Below, in pieces: positions 1-9,801 of a stretch of 64,000 bases of DNA. Under the pieces are notes generated by a model, which saw only the letters and a program-made list of their open reading frames with translations, was not told the DNA's origin and made no database searches. The first letter of the stretch is position 1. Every line of letters begins with the position of its first letter. The translations under genes and the position numbers were made by a program. Source of the stretch: Microstegium vimineum (Eukaryota > Streptophyta > Magnoliopsida > Poales > Poaceae). Where the stretch lies: NCBI GenBank assembly GCA_022036555.1, contig CM039137.1, positions 24,669,862 through 24,733,861 of the forward strand, read 5' to 3'.

Positions 1-504
1 GTAAGAAAGCATGGGGGAGAGATATGTGATCAAGGGGGAGAAAATGTATATTTTGTGAAAATCTTGCATTTTTGACTCTTTTCACCCTTTCTTGGTATCT
101 TGAGTATGCTTTTGCCCAGGGGGAGTTTTGCTAGATGTGTTGAGCATTTGCCTCTTATGGAGGGTCTAGCTTGTGTTGTTGACTTCGACAGGTTTCGATT
201 TGCATCTTGAGTTTCATGTGCGTTAATTGGTATCTTGAAGAATTTTTTGTCTTAAGGCGTTTGGTATCTTTGGCTTGCTAGCGGTGTTGAGCCCGTTTCT
301 GCCTCTTCTTGAGGGCTAGCTTTGTTTTGCTTGGTTGCGTCGAGCCGTTGCCCATGTCTTTGGGAACCAAGTTTTGGATGCGTTTTGCTTTTCTCAAGTG
401 ACCCCGTTTTGGTTTTCTTAGCTTTTGATCATTTGGAGAGCTTTACCTTGTGGCTCAAATATGAAATACACTTGTGTTGACAATGCACTCATCAAGGGGG
501 AGAT
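1..504 (+). mobile_element. 3' internal non-coding end of a SIRE/Maximus-type Copia element
   Basis: No coding frame is visible. The stretch has G-runs (ggggga) near 36, 120 and 496 and loosely repeated phrases around 'gttgag' and 'gggctagct', as found in the long untranslated tail between pol and the 3' LTR of SIRE/Maximus Copia elements. It ends in a purine-rich tract (about 494-503) that reads as the plus-strand primer directly before an LTR beginning TG at 505. The body of the element lies to the left of the window. The family assignment is inferred from layout and LTR style. Confidence 0.6.
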
Positions 505-2472
505 TGCGAACACATGGTGGATAAGTACCCATGTATGTTCAGTTTTGTGATGAGTGATTGCCCAACACTTCAGCGTTTCAGTTTGAGTGGCTTACTACTA
601 ATCTTTGCGAAAGCAAATGTGTGCACGTCTATCGGCTTGTGGTGTGCAGGTACTATGCCTAGTGACAGTGGTCAATGCGTAGAGAAGGTCGAGTAGTGGC
701 TTGTAGTGCCGATGGACTGAGAGCGGTGAAGGGCGGAAGCGGGGCTTGGACTGAGGGACCATGGGCGCCGGCGGACTAGCTGTGGTGGCTAGTACTTGGC
801 ACCGGCGAGTGCGAGAAGACATGGAGGTAGACCGAGTCGACCAAGTCAAGACGGTGGACGCGCGAGTCGAGCGGAGGCTCAGGGGACTCGGAGTCCGACC
901 GGGCGAAGACAAGGTGGCTCGCGTCAAATGGTTTGGTGGTTTGGGCCTCAAAACCATCCGCGTCGGTTTTCGAGTTTGGGCCGCAAAACTCGGGGTTTGG
1001 TAGTTGAGCCCAAAGCTACCGGTGGCGGGTTTCCTGGGTTTGGGCCTCAAAACCTAGGCGGAGCTTCCGAGGAAGCGGGGATGGCACGTGGCGGAATCCT
1101 GAAGGTTGCGTCGAGGCGACGACAACTCCTGGCAGGAAGCGGGGCCGTCCATTTAAATCGAGGGAGATATTTACCGGAGCTTGGACTGCAATGCTTAGGC
1201 TAGGTAGTTCACTCATTGTATCTAGGGGGTCTTTGGAAAATAGCCAAAGCCTCTGATAAATAGAGGATGAAGGGGTATCCTCATCCCATCTCTTGAACCC
1301 AAATCATTTACCCCAACTCTCTCTCTACCCTCTCTTTAGTTCATGAGATCCCTAGGTTGATTTCACCAACCTCTGTAAGAACTTGAGTTTGTTGTGAGGA
1401 ATCGGAGGCCGTAACCTCCGTAAGCCATGGTGGCTTCGATTTCGTGATTGTGTCCCTGTTTTGCTTGTGTTCTTCGCGTTTTGCTTTTGCTCTCTCTTTT
1501 TCCCGAGATGATTTCTCTTTGTAGAGAGTAGCTTTGCGAAATCCGTTTGAACCAAGTTGTTCGTACTCGTGAGGAGCATCTTTGCACCGAAGAAATTTTC
1601 CTAAAACCTCACGAGCACACAAATCGGGCGTTTTCTTTGCGGTGTTCTTCGTTCTTGCTTCTTTTCCTCCCAAATCCTCGTTTCCCTTTTGTTTCTCACC
1701 AAATTGAGCGATGAGTTCTTCGGGATAGCTCATCCATAGCACTAGAATCATGCCTACCAAGTTGGGTTGCTAGTGGAGGACATTTGGTCGAGTTTTGGGA
1801 AGATTTGGCGGAGAGAAAATCTTTTTTCGTGTTTTCTGCGTTCTGCTCGGGAGCGTCGGACGCTCTGAGTTTGGGCGTCGGACGGTCCGTCGAGGCGTCG
1901 GACGCTACGTCGTGCTGACGCCAGCGTTCGTCGCGATCGTCCGTCGCGTGGCGTTTTCTGCCCGTTTTTCTGAGCTCTCTGGTAGGCCGACGGACTCTCA
2001 CCCCAGCGTCCATCGTCCAGAGTCTGACGCCAACGGACGCTCACCCAAGCGTCCGACGATCAGCCTTCTGCTTCTCTTCTGCAGTGCTCTCTGGAAGGCC
2101 AACGGATGCTCGCCTAAGCGTCCGTCGCCAGTGTCCGACGCCTTGCCCTGGAGCGTCTGTCGCACAGTCTTCCAGCGTCCGTCGCCCTGCTGTTCAGCGT
2201 CCGTCGCCTGTTTTTTTCTAGCTGTTTTGTTTGGAATTCTTGCCTCTCACATAGGGGTTGAGAACTCTTCTTGGGGGCTTCCGGTGAGTATTCCTCCACT
2301 GCCGGTGAGCTTTCATTTGCTCGTTTTCGTCTGAATCCCCGCTCGCGTTGCTCGGTAGAGGTTGAGCACCCAGCAACTGGGTTTGGTTTTTGGGAAGAGT
2401 GGCCCGAATATTTCGAGAGAAATTTGAGGCTCCCATTCAACACCCCCTCTGGTCGCCTTTCTCGGTCCTTCA
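505..2472 (+). repeat. 3' LTR of the Copia element
   Basis: The LTR runs from TGCGAAC just after the polypurine tract to GGTCCTTCA at about 2472, giving roughly 1.97 kb. The end is preceded by an 'aacaccccctct' block, which is common at the 3' end of grass SIRE/Maximus LTRs. Positions 1850-2215 hold many copies of a short motif around GCGTCCGTCG or its complement. ORFs inside it are short, overlap on both strands and are not credible genes. The 5' partner LTR and target-site duplication lie outside the window, so the ends are approximate. Confidence 0.65.
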
Positions 2473-4433
2473 CAGTCCGCGCTGCTATGGTTAGAGGCAT
2501 CAGAACAAGCACAAATCGATCGACAGCGCCGTAATGGCGCCATATCTTTAGGTCATGATGAAGTGGAAAATGATAAAAAGGGTTATTACCATACACACAG
2601 GTGGTGTTTATGCGACCGTTTAAACAAAGATCGTTCGTTCGAATAATCGGTGTGACCACCAGGCGTGAGAGCAATTGTATATAGGCAAATGGTGAACAGC
2701 TGAAGCATCGCAGCTGAAAACAAGCTAACGACGATTGTGCACGTGGAGTACCCTTGGTAGTTCCAAAGGCAGTGGCTCAATGATACGCAGGATATCACAC
2801 GCGCGCAGCTAGCGATAAGTGTCCAAAACTGGTGCGAGCAAACCAGATGTCTGTCTGTCACCAGGCTCGTATCGACGATCGTCCGCCCTTTTCTGAAAGA
2901 AGAAGACGGGGTTCCTGTTCACACCTGGGCAGGGCATCATTCTTCAGATCGCGGTGTTCTTCTTCCAGGATCCTGCTTAATATTTTAACCGACGACGGAG
3001 AAGAGAAGAAGGCCGACGGACGGAGCACTAGCTAGTCTCTGTAGTAGAAGTAGAATCAATGCAAGCCTGCTGGATCAACTTTTACATGAATTTTGAAGCG
3101 TGCAGCGCATCAGATGGGGGCATCGAATCCACCCTCTTTTCTACAGCACTCGAGGGAATGAAATCCCGCGCAAGATTGCATGTTGCCGTTCGGTTTTCTT
3201 TTTCTCTCGTGTCTCGTCGTGGTGTGCCAATGGAAAAACTGAGTCCCTTTCCCTTCGAATGGCTTTTAGTACTACCTGCAATGACCGACGAGCGAAGCTA
3301 CTTGCCACCTCCGCTTTGGTGCAGAGATAATCTTGATTATTTCAGAGATACCCTGGTAATAATCGTGATGTGATCTAGTGCTCAGATTCTGTGCAGAAAA
3401 CCATGGTTGACGCTGAGAAACTGCCCCGGGGGAAATGTAGCTGCGGGACGGAGTTGTCTGAATTCATTCTCAGGATTCTCAGGCTGGTGGAAAATGTACG
3501 CGATTCGAGGGTAAGGATGGTCCTCACCTCATCACGGTGGAGTTTTTCCTGACTCGAACGATGTCAGCGCTCAGCGGAACGGGCTCGCTCGCTCACTATT
3601 TTGCAGTCGCCAGTCGCCACGGACTATTGAGCCGTTTTTGTTCTCGTAGCAGTGAGGAAGACCTGTCCGGTCTGTTGTGGCCATATGAGCAAGGCCGGGC
3701 CGAAGAAGCCCAAGACTGTCCCAGGCCGTAACGTAGGTGTCATTTTTTTTTCCTCATACAAAGGTGTCAATTGTTTTTTTCAGTCTGCTATAAACGAAGA
3801 GGTGGCAGAGTAAACTATGCTGTTTGAAATTTTGTTTTAAATATCATTCAATTCCTTTCTTTACAAAGATTCTAAATTACTCGTTCCATCCTAAATAAGG
3901 AATCCGTTTCTGGCATTTAATCCTAAAATATAAGGAATCCAAGCGATTTTTGTCACTCTCATTTGTCATTTGTGCTCCACTCTTTTACATCCGAGGACGT
4001 CTATCTATTCACAACAAAGGGGCACAGCTCACACAGGCAGGCTCTGTTGACTCCGGTCATGAGCTCTGGTCGTCGTGACCGGAGCCGTTGCAGACGCATC
4101 CAAATGTTCACAAAGAAGCGGTAGACGTCAAAGGGGAGTCAAAATGGACCTCAAACTTTGACTATTCATAAACTTCCTTCTTCTCCGAGTGGAGTACTGG
4201 AGTGGAAGCTTCCCTTTTTTTTAGATAATGAGTGTGGACTGTGGAGCCATCCTGAAAAGGACCAGTACGCGGCTTCCAATTTTGTCAGGCCTAAATCCAT
4301 TTCCTGCTCCGGGGATGGTTCTTGGACAAAGACAAACTGTTCATCATCGGACCGTTCAGTTCTTCCCGTAGACAGCAAAGCAGGAACGTAGTTCACACTC
4401 GGTCGGGAAAAGAGGCAGACCGCAGACGCCAGC
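2473..4433. other. Intergenic region upstream of the first EXO70 gene
   Basis: I see no supported gene. The ORFs here are short, overlap on both strands and match nothing I recognise. Around 3870-3950 there is a degraded MITE-like patch with 'tcctaaa' and 'ataaggaatcc' repeated in both halves. The last 400 bases hold the W-box motifs listed separately and form the likely promoter. Confidence 0.5.
4047..4163 (+). promoter_or_regulatory. W-box cluster upstream of EXO70 copy A
   Basis: TTGACT occurs at 4047-4052 and 4158-4163, and its complement AGTCAA at 4137-4142, all within 400 bases of the start codon. TTGAC[C/T] is the core bound by WRKY factors. Copy B also has two such cores (7300-7305 and 7322-7327). 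The motif is short and can occur by chance; function is inferred. Confidence 0.35.
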
Positions 4434-6329
4434 ATGGGGGCCGCGGCGGCCAAGGTACAGGCACTTGAAGACACCGCCGTCGCGCCCGAAACGCCAGCGG
4501 AGGCCCGGCTCGCCGTAGCGGCACACGCACTACTCCAGTGGGACTGCTCCCCCGGCGCCGGCATACGGGACGCGGAGGCGGCCTGTACCAACCGAAGCCT
4601 CCTCTCGGCCGTCGACGAGATACTTCACCTCAACGAGATCCATGCGTTCTCCATGGCCTCCCCGGCTCGCCGCCGCATGGACAGCGCGCTCGATGTCGCC
4701 ATGTCGCGCCTTATGGATGAGTTCCTCCTGCTCAGGGTCTGGGACGCTTCCCGGCTGCAAGGCACGGACGGCCTTCTCTTCGCCGTCGAGAAGCTCTCGG
4801 TCTCCCTGGCTTCCGGCGGCGTGTGGCCCGCCTTCCCCACCGCCACCGGGGGCAGCGCCAGCTCCGGAGCGTTTAGCGTCAGTGCCAGCGACGAACTCTA
4901 CGCGTCCGACAGGAGTCTCTCGAGCTGGCCTGACGTTGTCACCGTCGTCGTGGATGGCGCGTTCTCCGATGAGTTCGACCTGATTTGCCCGGCAAGCTTG
5001 CCTGTCCTCCACGAGATCGCGCTTCGGGTCATCCGTGACGGGTACACCAAAGAGCTGCTCCAGGTATTCGCCAAGGCCTCCTGCCATGTTTTGGACAGGT
5101 GCGTGCGTGCAAATCTTCTTCTTAGATGGCTTTAATTTAATCACCCCAACTGCAGTTTGTCGCTTCTTGGTTTTCTCCCTCAAGGGTTGACCGTTGACGA
5201 ACAAGTGCAGTGACGACCAATAATACCATGGAACAGGTTCTTATCGATCCTTCAACTGGATCGCCCTTTCTTGGAGTCCGACCGAGTCAACTTCGAGCAC
5301 GCCGAGTGGTGGACAACGGAGGACATGGTGAAGCGGTGGATCTTGGCGACTAAGCTCGTCGGGAAGGCCCTCGCCGTCATGCAAAGGCAGCTCCGAGCGA
5401 AGAGATGTGGAGCCTTCGACAGGTTCAAGGACGACTACTTCATGGCGATCGCGAAGCAGAGCATCGTCGTCTTGCTCAAAGTTGCGGACGGCTTCAGCAG
5501 CACCCAGTCACCCGAAAAGCTCATCTACGTCCTCGAGCTGTACGAGGCTCTAAGCAACTCTGCTCCTCCTGGTCCTGTTCACGGCACGGGGCAGCACGCG
5601 GAGCTCATCTCCCGGCAGCTGCCCGTCGTTCTCGCCAAGCTGGCCCGCTGTCGGCGGCCTCATCGCCAACATCCGAGCAGACTGTTTTTCGCAGGCAGCG
5701 GGCGCGACGGCCACGCAGGGGGTCGGCGTCTATCCGCTGGCGCGGTACGCCATGACTTGCGTCGAGCTGTTGGCGCCGCACCGCGCCACGCTGGACCTGG
5801 TCCTCGCGAGCGGCGGCGAAGACGAACGCGGCGCAGCTGCAGGAGGCCCCGACCCCGACCCCGAGCGCGTGGGCTCGTTTGGCGGCCTAGTCTCGGAGCT
5901 GATCGCGGGCACGGAACGCAACCTCGAGGAGAAATCCGCGCTCGCGTTCGCGGACGGCTCGCGCACCTCTTCCTGGCCAACAACACGAGCTTCGTGCTGA
6001 GCCGCGCCGCGGACGCCGACGTGGCGTCCCTGCTCGGGGACGACTGGGCCGCGCGGCGTCGGAGCCGGCTCCAGCAGCACACGGCTAGTTACCTCCAGGC
6101 CTCCTGGGGTCCGGTCGTCGCTTGCCTGGAGACGGCCGTGGCGGGCAGCGGCAAGCCGGCGAAAGCGCTCGCAAAATTCAATGCCGCGTTTGAGAAAAGG
6201 CACGCTAGCGAGGTTCCTATCTACGGCGCGTTTCTGCAAAAGCACCTGAAGCGTGGAAAATCTGTCAGGTACACTACTGCTAACGATGTTGCCCAATCTG
6301 TTTCGGGAATGTTCGAAGGAGAAAGATGA
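4434..6329 (+). CDS. EXO70FX-like exocyst subunit, copy A (probably degenerate)
   Basis: Exon 1 is 4434-5098 and exon 2 is 5237-6329, with a phase-2 GT-AG intron; the product would be 585 residues. EXO70 is the exocyst subunit that tethers secretory vesicles to the plasma membrane. The N-terminal half and the C-terminal FLANN...LLGDDWAARR...ASWGPVV block match copy B and the family. Between about 5650 and 5960 the open frame encodes an arginine-rich stretch unrelated to EXO70, while the +1 frame holds the expected PLARYAMTCVELL and LVSELIAGTERNL. The two shifts cancel (about 14 and 7 bases lost relative to copy B), so no stop arises. Near 6210 a 21-residue block present in copy B (around VPDPVLRAVLR) is also missing. 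The start is chosen because both copies share ATGGGGGCCGC. It is likely a decaying tandem duplicate; assembly error is an alternative for the shifts. Confidence 0.75.
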
Positions 6330-7497
6330 GACAGCAACTTTTTATTTAGAGTGATATTACGGATCATTGGGCTGATCGTTTCTGCAGATACTAGGCTAAT
6401 TCATGCTGTTTTTTTACTATTTTATTTTGTGAGATATCGTAATTCATAAGCCAAACGAACAAGAACATGAGAAGACAGTGGATCAGAGTTGTTAGTCTAC
6501 CGACAGACCATACTAACAAATGAATGAAATGAGGCGAAACTCACGGGAAGCTAAATGTATATTTTTGAAATTTTAGTCCTTTCTCTCACCAGTGAGACAT
6601 AATGTAAGGGCACTCACAATGTACTCCTTCCGTTCACGAAAGATTAGATTTTTAGATTTGTCTTAAGTCAAACTTTTTTAACTTTGATTAAAATTTTAGA
6701 ATAAAGTATTAAAAAATATAATATTAAACTAGTATCATTGGATTTAGTTAAGAACATATTTTAACATGATATTCATTTTAAGTCATAAGTGTTGTTACAT
6801 TTTTCTATAAAGTTAGTCAAAGTTAAAAAAGTTTGACTGACACGGATTTTAGGAATTGATTCTTTCATGGACGGAGAGAGATAAACTTTTTTTTTATTGC
6901 CACCCATACATGAGCGAATGGGAGCGAAGGGAAGTCGTCAGCTGCATGTCCACGGACACAGTTGAAGACGACCGTGACTATTTGTACTCGCCGGTCGTTG
7001 GTATGGCCCACATGAACACGCTTCTGAGTTCTGAGTCTAGCCCAACGAAAAATGCGCAAACGGTCCAACGCACCTAGATCAAACCGTGAGCTGAGCGCGG
7101 CTCCTTTCCTTTGGCGGGGCTGAGTTGGACGACTCTTCATTGTCAACGAAGCAGGATTGCCGCCCGGGCGTATCGTATGGTATCGTGTCGTGTGTCTGGT
7201 TCGGGCGAACTCCACTCCAAATCCAATCTGCCGGAACACGGCGGGAGCCGGGAGGCGGCAGGGCAGGTGCGCCGGCCGAGTTGACACCTGAGCACGGGAA
7301 GTCAAGTTAGATTATTGCTACTTGACCACCTCCGTCCGCGTGCACTGCACTGCCCGACCTGAAAACTCTCAGTAATTGCGCTACGTACGTGAGGCCCTCC
7401 CCTCCACTCCACTCCTCAGTACCACTAATCTCCTTTTCTGATTGCTTGAAGGACGCACGGCGGACCCAGCGCCACTCGGGCCCCTCGCACAGACAGC
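6330..7497. other. Intergenic region between the two EXO70 copies
   Basis: It contains a Stowaway-like MITE (6624-6881) and, nearer copy B, two W-box cores. No additional gene is supported; the short ORFs at 6856-7310 overlap on both strands and are not conserved in any way I recognise. Confidence 0.5.
6624..6881. mobile_element. Stowaway-like MITE
   Basis: The terminal inverted repeats are CTCCTTCCGTTCACGAAAGA at the left and the complement of TCTTTCATGGACGGAGAGAG at the right. They are flanked by TA on both sides, the usual Stowaway/Mariner target duplication. The interior is AT-rich and non-coding and contains the 'tcaaagttaaaaaagtttgac' type palindromic arms. About 258 bp. Confidence 0.8.
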
Positions 7498-9426
7498 ATG
7501 GGGGCCGCCGTTGGGAAGCCAGCGTTGGGCGTCGGCGTCGCGCCCAAGACGCAGGCGGAAGAGCGGCTCGCGCTCGCGGAGCACGCCCTGATCCAGTGGA
7601 CACGCTGCCCCGGCGCCGACTCGGGCATCTGGGACGCGGACGCGAGCTACACCAACAGAGGACTCCTGGCGGCGGTCGACGAGGTGCTCCTCCTGGCAGC
7701 GGAGGACCCTTTCCCGCTCCCCGCGGCAGCCTCGGCGCGCCGCCGCCTGTACAGCGCCGTCGGCGCCGCCGCGTCGCGCATGGTGGAGGAGTTCCTGCGC
7801 GTCAGGGTCTGGAACGGCTCCCGGCTGCGCGGCGCCGTCGACAGGCTCTCGCTCGCCTCCACTGGCCGCCTGTCACGGCTGGTCTTCCCCAGCAGCGCCG
7901 GTGAGAGGGCCAGCTCCGCGGGCTCCGGCGGGGAGGTCGACGCGTCCGACGGGAGCCGGTCGAGGGCGAGCTCGAGCGTGCCTGTGCCTGACGAGGTCGC
8001 GGCCCTCTTGGAAGCCGACGTCTGGGACGACGGCCTCCATCTCATCTGCCCCGCTGGCGTGTCCGTCCTTCACGAGATCGCGCTCCGGATCGCTCGTGCC
8101 GGGTGCACCGAGCAACTCTTCCGGGCGTTCGCCAACGCTCCCTGCGATGTGCTAGACAGGTACGTACAGTAACTTCCTCAACGCCTCTTGTTTCTGCTGG
8201 TGAATGGTTTTGCAATCTCGCTCGATCGGCTGTGACTGACGGTACGTCATGCATGGCGTACGTACGATCACGGGCGGCGCAGCTTCTTGTCGATCCTTCA
8301 GGTTGAATGCTCGCAGCGGACGACGGAGGCGGTGATCAAGCGGTGGACGACGGTGACGAAGATCATAGGGAAGGCCATACACGCCATGCGGAGGCAGCTG
8401 TACGCGCAGACCCCAGGCGGCTTCGACGGTTTCAGGGACGAATACTTGGTGGCCATCGCGGAGAACCGCATCCTCATCCTACTCGACTTCGCCGACGGAT
8501 TCACCAGCATCACGTCGCACGAGAAGCTCGTGTACATGCTCGGCATGTACGAGGCTCTCACCGACGCCGCCCCCAGCCTCCTCCTCCTCTTCAGCGGCGG
8601 CGCCGGCGCGCGCAAGGAGCTCGTCTCGGAGCGGATACAAGCCATCCTCACGAAACTCGCCGGCGCGATGAGGGTCATGGTCACCGGCGTCATGGCCAAG
8701 ATCCAAGGCGACTGTCTGCTCCCGCCACACGCGCCGAGCGCCGCGGCAGCTGGCGGCGGCGTCCACCCTCTCGCGCGCGACGCCATGACCTGCGTCGAGC
8801 TGCTGGCGAGGCACCGCACCACGCTCGATCTGGTCCTCGCAGACGCGGACGCGGACAAAGACGATGAACGCGGCTCCCTCGCCGCCGGCGTCGTCTCGGA
8901 CCTGATCGCGGGCCTGGAACGCAACCTCCAGGGGAGACTCGCTCTCGCCTGCGCCGACGCGGGCGGATCGGAGCACCTCTTCCTGGCCAACAACGTCAGC
9001 TTCGTGCTGAGCCGCGTCGCGGACGCCGACGGCGTCGCGTCCCTGCTCGGGGACGCCTGGGCCGCGCGTCGCCGGAACCGGCTCGATCAGCACGTAGCGA
9101 GCTACGCCGCGTCGTCGTGGGGCCCCGTCGTCGCTGTCCTGGACTCGTCGCCCGTGTGTGGCAGAAAAAAGCCGGCGAAAATTCTGGAGGCGTTCAACGC
9201 CGCGTTTACCAGATCGCTCGACAGCGAGGTGTGCCGGGAGGTCCCTGACCCCGTGCTCCGAGCGGTGCTGCGGACCGCCGTGTCGGGCATGGTGGTTCCT
9301 GCTTACCGCACGTTTCTGCAGAAGCAACCGAAGCTTGTGAGATCTGTCACGTACACGGCTGATGATCTGGCCCAGTCGCTGTCGGAGTTGTTCGAAGGGG
9401 AAGCCGCGGATGGCAGAAAAATCTAA
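7498..9426 (+). CDS. EXO70FX-like exocyst subunit, copy B (intact)
   Basis: Exon 1 is 7498-8159 and exon 2 is 8283-9426, with a phase-2 GT-AG intron at the same place as in copy A; the product is 601 residues. The first half has the N-terminal helical region and a CPAGVSVLHEIALRI motif typical of plant EXO70. The Exo70 core follows: AIAENRILILLDFADGF, GGGVHPLARDAMTCVELL, LFLANNVSFVLSR, LLGDAWAARR, SSWGPVVAVL, VPDPVLRAVLR and a closing DDLAQSLSELFEGE. It should act in vesicle tethering at the plasma membrane. FX-type EXO70s are a grass-expanded clade, and at least one barley member has been linked to rust resistance, so an immune role is possible but not shown here. It is tandem to copy A in the same orientation. 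Assignment to FX rather than F is by style and length. Confidence 0.88.
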
Positions 9427-9801
9427 TGCTTCTGTGCACATCTTCAAGTAGTGCCAAACTAACAAAGCAGCTTGACCTTCTGTATACCACTACAAAGATC
9501 CATTTCTAAATGAATGCTATATATAGTATATATAGCAGCTAGTGCAGACTTCTTTCTTAGCATGCACTTGATAATCTGAACATTCCATTGTAATAAAAGG
9601 AAAGGGAACAATCTGGACATGTGAAAAAATGTGCCGGTAAAGCAGCAACATTTCCATGTTGACAGAAAGTTTTCATAGTTTCTTCTAGAACAAGCTGAAG
9701 ATACGATAGATAAGCTGGTTTATCAGCCACCAAAACGATCAAACGAACAGGGCGAATGTCTACATTCTGGGGGCGAATGTCTACATTCTGGATAGCAATG
9801 G
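9427..9801. other. Convergent intergenic spacer
   Basis: This is the shared 3' flank of EXO70 copy B (+) and the B3 gene (-). It includes a 20-bp direct duplication of gggcgaatgtctacattctg at 9750-9789, within the likely B3 3'UTR. Nothing else is seen. Confidence 0.5.

Noticed and set aside
8479..9465. 328-codon minus-strand ORF over EXO70 copy B
   Set aside because: Antisense shadow of the conserved EXO70 exon 2.
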